From IMG/VR virus record IMGVR_UViG_3300037294_000048, positions 1 through 20,064 of that record: a stretch of 20,064 bases of DNA, one strand, 5' to 3'. Each line of letters opens with the position of its first letter. The first letter of the stretch is position 1. Below, piece after piece: positions 12,137 through 17,986 of this stretch. The position numbers were made by a program, and so were the translations under genes. The notes under the pieces are model-generated. The model made no database searches and was not told the DNA's origin. It worked only from the letters and a program-made list of their open reading frames with translations. The stretch comes from a virus.

Positions 12137-13362
12137 TATTGACCACCCCTTTGTCTGCGTTCACGCTCTGCTCTGGCTTGTGCGGCTAAACCACCAGATG
12201 GCTGTGCGGATTGTGTTGGTTGCGCACTTACTGCCGTTCCTGCCGCGCGACGCATCGCCTCAGTAGCCGTTTGTCTTGCGCGTTGTTTCTGTGCAATCAC
12301 AGCCGAAGTGTCGCCTGGCTGTGGGAAGTAAGTATTGTATTCTGAGCGCATTTCGTCATCAGAAATAACAGCACCCGATTCTTTGCGTAACTTAGATCGA
12401 ATCCAGTCGTCAGCCGCTTGTTGGTATTGTTGTTGCTCTGGTGACATAGACAATCGCCGAGCAACATCCCCTACAAATGGAACGCTTCCCGCTATTGCCG
12501 CGCCGTAACTAGGATACTGACCCGCCGCTTCTAGTGGAGCCAGAATTGTATTGGCGTTATTCATCCTCTCAAAGTAACCACTAGCTGTTAATTGGGTATC
12601 GGTTGGTGGCTTGACAGATGGTCGAGGGTCTACTTCATTAGCTAAATCGTTTAATCGTTTTGCCTCTGCCGAGTTGGTTGGTGCAATTACCCTTGCCTGA
12701 TCACGATAAATTGCCGCCGTTTCTTCTGGTGTGGCGTTTTGAGGAATAACAAAAGGAGCAGCCTGAGCTTGTTCGCCAAACCCATCAACACGAGTTACCG
12801 TGCCTGTGCGAGGATTAAATACAGTACCAGTTTTAGCGTCAAACTGTAGGTTCACATCCGACGATGGATTAAATCCATCAACAGTGGTAACTTGACCTGT
12901 GCGAGGATTAAATACAGTACCCGTCTTAGCGTCAAATTGTAAGTTAACCGATGGTGCTGTGGGTTGCTTAGCGGCGTTCAGGGCTGTCATTACCTGACCA
13001 ACACGCTCTGGGTTTATTAAAGCTAACTTTTGAAGCCCGTTGTAATCAATTTTACCGCCTTGAAACACTTTAGTTAAAGCTATATTAAAAGCATCATCCG
13101 CTTCTTTTTCCCTAAGCACTTCATTTAGTTCCATGCCTCGCAAACCTTGTTGCTCTGCCTGATCCATAGCTCCGCCATAGGCTTGCACACCAGCCATACC
13201 AGCCTGCCCCAATATCTGACCAGCAGACGTTGGCATTAGGCTTGGCCCACTAGCCATCAGACCTTGTAAACCAGCCATTAGCAAAGAGCTGTTTAACGCA
13301 TTTTGCTTGGTTGATGCAAATTCATCATCACCCAAAAGTCCTCTTAGGTATTCGTTAGCCAT
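12136..13362 (-). CDS. Virion (ejection-associated) protein with 31-residue duplication
   Basis: A 408-residue protein with GAGGTCAT before the ATG. The N-terminal ~80 residues are helical and Gly/Met-rich (NSSLLMAGLQGLMASGP, GILGQAGMAGVQAYGG-like). Residues 139-169 and 170-200 are two copies of a 31-residue unit (core VNLQFDAKTGTVFNPRTG). Residues ~290-365 carry the conserved block DDWIRSKLRKESGAVISDDE then YNTYFPQPGD and VIAQKQRAR, shared by a family of phage structural/internal proteins. The C-terminus is Arg/Gln-rich (RAERERRQRGGQ). Function is inferred as internal virion or ejection protein. The TAA overlaps the next ATG (TAATG), which couples it to the 623-residue protein. Confidence 0.65.
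   Translation of the reverse strand: MANEYLRGLLGDDEFASTKQNALNSSLLMAGLQGLMASGPSLMPTSAGQILGQAGMAGVQAYGGAMDQAEQQGLRGMELNEVLREKEADDAFNIALTKVFQGGKIDYNGLQKLALINPERVGQVMTALNAAKQPTAPSVNLQFDAKTGTVFNPRTGQVTTVDGFNPSSDVNLQFDAKTGTVFNPRTGTVTRVDGFGEQAQAAPFVIPQNATPEETAAIYRDQARVIAPTNSAEAKRLNDLANEVDPRPSVKPPTDTQLTASGYFERMNNANTILAPLEAAGQYPSYGAAIAGSVPFVGDVARRLSMSPEQQQYQQAADDWIRSKLRKESGAVISDDEMRSEYNTYFPQPGDTSAVIAQKQRARQTATEAMRRAAGTAVSAQPTQSAQPSGGLAAQARAERERRQRGGQ
12769..12948 (-). repeat. Two-copy 93-bp (31-residue) tandem repeat
   Basis: Units are 12856-12948 and 12763-12855 (the second loses similarity in its last residues). The protein units share VNLQFDAKTGTVFNPRTG and VDGF, while their DNA differs at several silent sites. 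This indicates an older duplication maintained at protein level, unlike the perfect 30-bp repeat at 4444. Confidence 0.92.
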
Positions 13363-13368
13363 ATGACC

Positions 13369-13944
13369 TCACAATAAAGATATTCTACGACGAGAAGGCA
13401 TCATTTGACGCTCTTCTAATAAAGACCGAGCTGGCTGGTATTGACCTTGGCTCACGGGTCTAGGTTTTAGCGGGGCTTGTTGGGGCTGACCCCCGCCCAT
13501 GCCCTGCATACCCATTAATTTTCTCATATCGCCTGCGCTTGGCATACCGCCGCCTAGTGCGCTAAATGTCGTACTAGGCTCACGCATAAGGTGTTGCATA
13601 CCAGCCGCAAAGGGGTTGCTACTGTAGGACATACCGCTTAACGCAGCCTGTTCCATAACGTCACCCAACACGCCGCTAGTGCCGCTTTCTAACGCCGCCG
13701 CACCTACCGTTTGTGCCGCCGTATCACCCGCTAAACCAGCCAACGGAGCCACTGCTGTGTTAGCACCAGCCGATGCCGCAGACCCAACAGTGCTAAGACC
13801 AGCCGACAGTCCACCACCAGCCGCACCAGTCAGCCCACCCATCAGCGCACCCTGTAGCGGATCACCGCCACGGATTGCAGATGTAGCACCGCCGACACCT
13901 GCACCGAGTGCCGCACCAATCAATAAAGGTTCCATTCCACTCAT
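13369..13944 (-). CDS. Gly/Ala-rich hydrophobic virion protein
   Basis: A 191-residue protein with AGGGTGATGAC before the ATG. The first ~100 residues are dominated by small residues with GxxxG/GxxG patterns (LIGAALGAGVGGATSAI, GALMGGLTGAAGGGLSAGL), typical of glycine-zipper membrane helices. The second half is Met/Gly/Pro-rich and ends in a basic tail (MMPSRRRISLL). No enzyme motif. It is sandwiched between two other small-residue-rich virion genes, with only 4-6 nt between them. It is probably a minor virion protein inserted into the membrane during DNA entry; this is inference from composition and place. Confidence 0.6.
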   Translation of the reverse strand: MSGMEPLLIGAALGAGVGGATSAIRGGDPLQGALMGGLTGAAGGGLSAGLSTVGSAASAGANTAVAPLAGLAGDTAAQTVGAAALESGTSGVLGDVMEQAALSGMSYSSNPFAAGMQHLMREPSTTFSALGGGMPSAGDMRKLMGMQGMGGGQPQQAPLKPRPVSQGQYQPARSLLEERQMMPSRRRISLL

Positions 13945-13948
13945 GTCA

Positions 13949-14974
13949 TCACCCTAAAAGTCCGCCGCCAATTGCGCCAAGAGCCGCACCAGGTGCGCCC
14001 CCTAAACCGTAGCCAGCCAGGCCACCACTAATAGCCGACCCTGCTTGGTTTCGATAGATTGGCTGTGATGTCACCGAACCTTGTGGCGAGCCAAATGCTG
14101 CCGAAAGGAACGACTGTAACGAGTTCTGAGGGGCTTGTTGTGCAAAGTTAAACCGATTCATTGAGTCGCCTAGTGCCATTTCCTGATAACCCTCTTGCAT
14201 CTGTCCTAAGTCAATCATGCGTTGTATGTCAGCATAGTCCTGAGCAGCCATATCAGGCGACGCAAGCGATGCTTTTAGCTGCCGATCGTAATCAGATGCC
14301 GCAGTCTGTGCCATGTCACCAGCCGCCACCAATTGTGTCTGCAACCCTCGGTTGTAGATGTTGCCAACGTTCTGGATAGCCTGCTCTTGGAAGTCGCGCT
14401 CTTGTCCGTAGTTGCCGTATGCCAATTTACCTGCCGTATCTGTCAATGATTGGGCAAACTGACCAGATGATCTATCTTGCAGTTGCCCCATCGCGCCAGA
14501 ACCATAACGCCCTGATTGAGACGCTCGTGAGCCGATACCCTGCATACTTTGCTCAAATACATCCTGAGCCGCCCTAGCCGCTGGTTGGAAAGCACCCTGA
14601 AAGAATGGGTTGCCACCCAAATACCCACCTTGTGCAGTCTGCTGAGTCATCCCCATCGCTGGGTTAGAGCCTGCTCGCCCGTACACATTAGCAAAACCAC
14701 CTAATGCTGGGTTGGTTGCCGATTGTAGAGCGCCTACTGTTTGCTGCGCTCCTTGTGTTAGTGGGCTACCTGCCATCGCTCTTTGCTGAGCGGCCTGCAT
14801 ACCCGTTTGGGTCATCTGCGATGGGCTAATATAGGTTTGTCCCGAGTAAAACTCCATCGGCCCTGCGTTATATTGCCGCTGAGATTCATTTAAACCATAC
14901 TCAACAAATGGACGAACCACTGGGTCTAACTCTGTGCGGACTGTTTGAGTACCGCCGCTTCCACCACCAGCCAT
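13949..14974 (-). CDS. Conserved tail/virion protein with C-terminal glycine zipper
   Basis: A 341-residue protein with GAAGGAG 6 nt before the ATG. It starts with a Gly-rich tip (MAGGGSGGTQTVRTELDP). The central part is Gln/Ala-rich and helical (GQTYISPSQMTQTG, NPFFQGAFQPAARAAQDVFE, SRASQSGRYGSGAMGQLQDR), a pattern I recognise from phage structural proteins of the podo-like type, often called tail or internal proteins. The C-terminus is a glycine-zipper segment (SAISGGLAGYGLGGAPGAAL) able to insert into a membrane. It may interact with the adjacent Gly/Ala-rich protein. Function is not demonstrated by sequence. Confidence 0.65.
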   Translation of the reverse strand: MAGGGSGGTQTVRTELDPVVRPFVEYGLNESQRQYNAGPMEFYSGQTYISPSQMTQTGMQAAQQRAMAGSPLTQGAQQTVGALQSATNPALGGFANVYGRAGSNPAMGMTQQTAQGGYLGGNPFFQGAFQPAARAAQDVFEQSMQGIGSRASQSGRYGSGAMGQLQDRSSGQFAQSLTDTAGKLAYGNYGQERDFQEQAIQNVGNIYNRGLQTQLVAAGDMAQTAASDYDRQLKASLASPDMAAQDYADIQRMIDLGQMQEGYQEMALGDSMNRFNFAQQAPQNSLQSFLSAAFGSPQGSVTSQPIYRNQAGSAISGGLAGYGLGGAPGAALGAIGGGLLG

Positions 14975-15361
14975 TTATAGCTCCTTCGCCCAACTACGGG
15001 GCTTAAATCCAAGTTCTTTAGCAACCCTGCTCCATGCAGGTCGCCACGAATCAAAAGTAATGCGTGTGCATTGTGTCTTTGCTATCTTTTCTAATTCTGT
15101 AAACCACCACTGTAGTTTTCCATGTGAATTTCCAAAAGCGCACCAAATGTGGAAATCGTTGCCGTTAACATACCCGACCACAAACCCCAACGCTTGGTCG
15201 TTCTCAACAGCCAACCACAAATTAGCACGATTAGACACAAGCGATGCATATACATCTTCTGGTATCCAATCTTCTTTGGTTTTGCGTAAAATATGTTCAA
15301 GTCCTTTTTTTACAAAAGGCCAATTAACTCTCACATCTTTAGGTTGTACGTATGTGAACAT
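14975..15361 (-). CDS. GNAT-like acetyltransferase-fold protein in the virion gene cluster
   Basis: A 128-residue protein with GGTGGGTTA before the ATG. It has the GNAT layout: N-terminal helix (WPFVKKGLEHILRKTKEDWI), central beta strands (NLWLAVENDQALGFVVGYVN, FHIWCAF), a helix after a Gly-containing turn (GKLQWWFTELEKIAKTQ) and closing strand/helix (ITFDSWRPAWSRVAKELGF). The Q/RxxGxG/A acetyl-CoA loop is not clear, so catalysis is uncertain. T7's internal virion protein gp13 also has a GNAT-like fold, and a similar gene occurs at this place in many podo-like phages. It may therefore be a structural or chaperone-like role rather than an acetyltransferase. It abuts the upstream gene (1-nt overlap). 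Confidence 0.68.
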   Translation of the reverse strand: MFTYVQPKDVRVNWPFVKKGLEHILRKTKEDWIPEDVYASLVSNRANLWLAVENDQALGFVVGYVNGNDFHIWCAFGNSHGKLQWWFTELEKIAKTQCTRITFDSWRPAWSRVAKELGFKPRSWAKEL

Positions 15362-15660
15362 TAACCCACCACAATATAATCGTATATTTTATCTGTTGAA
15401 ACATTACCTGTATGCAATATGGTTGCTGAGCCATATGCTTGAGCTGATATATAAACTCCCGTTGCTCCAGCAGAATCCGCTGTTTTCGGTATTAACACAA
15501 TTTTACTGCTTGGGCTTATACGCTCATCTGTCAAAGTTGTTGTGGCCCCAGTTGCTAACGTAACCGAACCGGTGTTGTTTGTTTTTCCGTTTAAGGTGTT
15601 ATTAACAATTTCTGACACATCCCTAGCGGTTCCACCCTGTGGTGGGAGTCCCCTAAACAT
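15361..15660 (-). CDS. Small conserved virion-cluster protein
   Basis: A 99-residue, beta-rich protein: N-terminal helix (GGTARDVSEIVNNTLNGKTN), then Thr/Gly-rich strands (GSVTLATGATTTLTDERISP, KIVLIPKTADSAGATG) and the end GSATILHTG...YDYIVVG. The 'VNN..NGKTNNTG.VTL' beginning and 'GSATI.H......YDY...G' ending belong to a small family found beside phage tail/fibre genes, probably a structural (fibre-adaptor or decoration-like) protein. It has a weak ribosome site and 1-nt overlaps on both sides (TAATG). Confidence 0.75.
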   Translation of the reverse strand: MFRGLPPQGGTARDVSEIVNNTLNGKTNNTGSVTLATGATTTLTDERISPSSKIVLIPKTADSAGATGVYISAQAYGSATILHTGNVSTDKIYDYIVVG

Positions 15661-17081
15661 TATCTGCCACTCACTGGTTGAACTTCAATATCCACCGCCA
15701 TAGCTGTTGTCCAGTTGCCCGTAGGTTTTACCCTGAGCCTGTGATACCTGCCAATAGACCTAAGAGGGACACGGTTCTCAGATGACGCAGAGTTATCTGA
15801 GCTAAAGTTAACCCCCCCATCTAACCGAAATCTACTAGCAACCGCTATATCAGCAGACCCACCCTCAATTTGTGGAAAAGCCATCTTGGTAATAGACTGC
15901 ATTCCTTCCTCGAAATCGCCCGTTACTAACTGAGGCAACATAGGCGTACCAGCAAATAAGATAATTTGAGCGTCCCTAACTCCTGCAAACAACGATTTAC
16001 CACCCGCCCACAGCCGAGAATCTAACGAGGCTGGAACACCCTCTAGGCTGGTGTAAATATCTAACTGTTCAAGCGTAGTCCCTACGGTAGAAACGTTACA
16101 CACAAAATGCGCCGTTGTAATTCCATAGCTCCATTTACCTGTTTGCCAGTTGTACATTAAAATAGTCTGCTCTGCGTTTGTGTTCGGGTAACACCAAGCC
16201 ACTATGTTGCGAGTGGGGTCAATCGATGTGGACATCTGATCTAACTTACCCTCGTCTACGTCGTCAAAGAACCAGCGGTCTACCTTCTCTGCGCCGATTG
16301 GTGTAATGGTATTTCCGTCGCATACATAAAAGCCATCAGCGGACAAAAAGAAAGTTCTGGCTCCATACTGCACAATGCTGTTGGGTTCATAACAACCCAG
16401 ATTGCGTGAAATGGCATCAAACTGAAAGAACAGAGGGCTGCCAATGTACGACATGCGATAAGTAGATGAATCCAATAATACTAAGCCAAACTCGCCCCCT
16501 GTAACTCCATGTATGTTGCCACCGTCTGGTATGTCTTGGAAATCTGATTGAGAAGTTGTACCAGGAGTCCAATCGGTTTCATCGTTGATGTCTGACCAGT
16601 AAATTCTGTTCGGGTAACTAGAGTTGTTTGCTGCCACCACAAAGTCGCGCACAACCGTCACGAATCTTGCAACAGGGGCGGACGCTGATAAGTCTGCCCA
16701 TGCCGTTGAAGTGCCGATAGTCCAGCCTTGTAGATCGTCGTTTCCGTTAGCAGCCACCAAAACTTTACCGAATTGCGTAAAGTTCCACCGAGAAACACCC
16801 GTGTATCCGCCAGCCTTAGACACGTCGTCTAAATCTAGATCGTTCGGGTCAAACTTAAGCAGTTTAGAATCCCCGCCAGCAAACAATTGAACGGTGTCTC
16901 CAAACTTACCCACAACAGCCGTTAATAAGTCCTCGGACGCACTGTTTGAAAACACTTCTACCGATGGCAGTGGCCCGTAACCGTTCAGCACTGGGACAAC
17001 ATTTTTTGCATCTGTCAGTGCCCCCGTTAATCCTGGCTGGTCTGGTAACCACTCGCCTAGTACTAGCCTCTTTGTAGCCAT
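15660..17081 (-). CDS. P22 gp10-like structural (tail/head-completion) protein
   Basis: A 473-residue protein with AAGGGACAAACAT before the ATG. It starts LGEWLPDQPGLTGALTDAKN and then contains repeated beta-strand segments with Gly/Asp turns (VGKFGDTVQLFAGGDSKLLK, VAANGNDDLQGW, IYWSDINDETDWTPG, AWCYPN, ILMYNWQTGKWSYG). This beta-propeller-like layout, and its position between tail and fibre genes, is that of the phage family that includes the P22 gp10 'packaged DNA stabilisation' / tail-completion proteins. Role: probably part of the head-tail or tail-hub assembly. No enzymatic motif. It overlaps the upstream repeat protein gene by 19 nt. Confidence 0.8.
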   Translation of the reverse strand: MATKRLVLGEWLPDQPGLTGALTDAKNVVPVLNGYGPLPSVEVFSNSASEDLLTAVVGKFGDTVQLFAGGDSKLLKFDPNDLDLDDVSKAGGYTGVSRWNFTQFGKVLVAANGNDDLQGWTIGTSTAWADLSASAPVARFVTVVRDFVVAANNSSYPNRIYWSDINDETDWTPGTTSQSDFQDIPDGGNIHGVTGGEFGLVLLDSSTYRMSYIGSPLFFQFDAISRNLGCYEPNSIVQYGARTFFLSADGFYVCDGNTITPIGAEKVDRWFFDDVDEGKLDQMSTSIDPTRNIVAWCYPNTNAEQTILMYNWQTGKWSYGITTAHFVCNVSTVGTTLEQLDIYTSLEGVPASLDSRLWAGGKSLFAGVRDAQIILFAGTPMLPQLVTGDFEEGMQSITKMAFPQIEGGSADIAVASRFRLDGGVNFSSDNSASSENRVPLRSIGRYHRLRVKPTGNWTTAMAVDIEVQPVSGR

Positions 17082-17653
17082 ATGTTTGTCCCTTCAGGCA
17101 CGACTGTCCAGTTTTCGCCGATCAACTCAGCATTGATCTCATAAACTGCCAAACCATTGACGCTGGCAGACGTAACAAATGTGACTTGAGTATCTAGGTT
17201 AACAGTAGCCAATGCATTCATATCCGACACAGCCGAATATATAGCAATTGGGCTAAACACTATTGTAGCGTCACCCTCAACAGAACTAGAGATAAGCCTG
17301 ATACGGATAGCGTCTGCATTAACCGTTGCCTCAGCAGAAACGGAAGCGTCAGCAAATGTAAATCTATTCGCGTCTAGGTTAACGATAGCTACGCTAGTTA
17401 CGCTTGATTCTGCTACAGCAGTTAAGAAAGCGTCTGCGCTAATAATCGCTTGGCCAGAAGCAGATAGGTTTACAAATACGATAAGGGTTGTGCTTGCCTG
17501 AACCGACGCGACGACATTGATATTAGATGCCGCTAAAAACCTAGCTACCGCATTGGCATTAACACTAGCCACGCCAGAGGCAAAGCCAGCAGCATCAAAC
17601 GTCGGCTTGCTGTCTGAGAACGGAAAAGCTGATAAAGGATGGTCGCCAAGCAT
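17063..17653 (-). CDS. Structural protein made of eight exact 20-residue repeats
   Basis: A 196-residue protein with GGGG 7-8 nt before the ATG. Residues 1-23 (MLGDHPLSAFPFSDSKP) form a conserved cap. Residues 24-183 consist of eight consecutive 20-residue repeats, each with the approximate pattern S-V-x-(G/A)-x-A-x-V-(N/x)-(A/L)-(D/x)-A then alternating hydrophobic residues and a Ser/Ala ending. Residues 184-196 (VVPEGTNIWLQRG) are a conserved end seen in related phage proteins. No Cys. The regular register suggests a beta-solenoid or fibre-shaft segment. It lies between the large fibre and the gp10-like gene, so it may be a connector or tail spike shaft. The function is inferred. Confidence 0.75.
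   Translation of the reverse strand: MLGDHPLSAFPFSDSKPTFDAAGFASGVASVNANAVARFLAASNINVVASVQASTTLIVFVNLSASGQAIISADAFLTAVAESSVTSVAIVNLDANRFTFADASVSAEATVNADAIRIRLISSSVEGDATIVFSPIAIYSAVSDMNALATVNLDTQVTFVTSASVNGLAVYEINAELIGENWTVVPEGTNIWLQRG
17105..17584 (-). repeat. Eight-unit 60-bp (20-residue) repeat array, diverged
   Basis: Eight units in exact register with no insertions or deletions. The protein pattern is kept but the DNA units have diverged, so this is an old structural repeat rather than a recent expansion. Confidence 0.85.
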
Positions 17654-17656
17654 TGT

Positions 17657-17974
17657 TTAACCCCAAACACGCATTGGGTATGGCTCTGGGTCAATTGAAT
17701 ACGCCATTAGCGGCTCTGCGTCCTCACCCACTACGCGCACATTTACAAACCAACCATCGTAAGGTACAGGCACGTAACCTTCTGTCACTGGGTCAGGCGC
17801 AGGTTGATAGATCACGCCAATCGTGTCGATATTAACGTAATTAGGTGTCCAGCTCACAATCACATCGGGCAACGGGTCTTCAGGCGTAGACTCAGGGTCA
17901 GGCGCATAGGTCGGTGTGTATAGAACAGATTGCGCTTGCTCTTCGTCAACAAATTTTAGGTAAAAATCTTGCAT
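17657..17974 (-). CDS. Small conserved fibre-associated protein
   Basis: A 105-residue acidic, Pro-rich protein with AGGGAACCAAT before the ATG. It begins MQDFYLKFVDEEQAQSVLYT, then DTIGVIYQPAPDPVTEGYVP, YDGWFVNVRVVG and the ending PYPMRVWG. This layout ('FYLKF....A..VLY...ID.IG.IYEP......GY..V.G.HVN.R...P....RVW') is a very common companion gene of phage tail fibres. It is thought to be a virion or fibre-assembly protein, though its role is not established. It lies 12 nt downstream of the large fibre gene and 3 nt before the repeat protein. Confidence 0.82.
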   Translation of the reverse strand: MQDFYLKFVDEEQAQSVLYTPTYAPDPESTPEDPLPDVIVSWTPNYVNIDTIGVIYQPAPDPVTEGYVPVPYDGWFVNVRVVGEDAEPLMAYSIDPEPYPMRVWG

Positions 17975-17986
17975 ATTGGTTCCCTA

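Noticed and set aside
15060-15563. 167-residue + strand frame
   Set aside because: It is antisense to the GNAT-like and small virion genes, which have good starts and family-like sequences; no ribosome site and unlikely composition.
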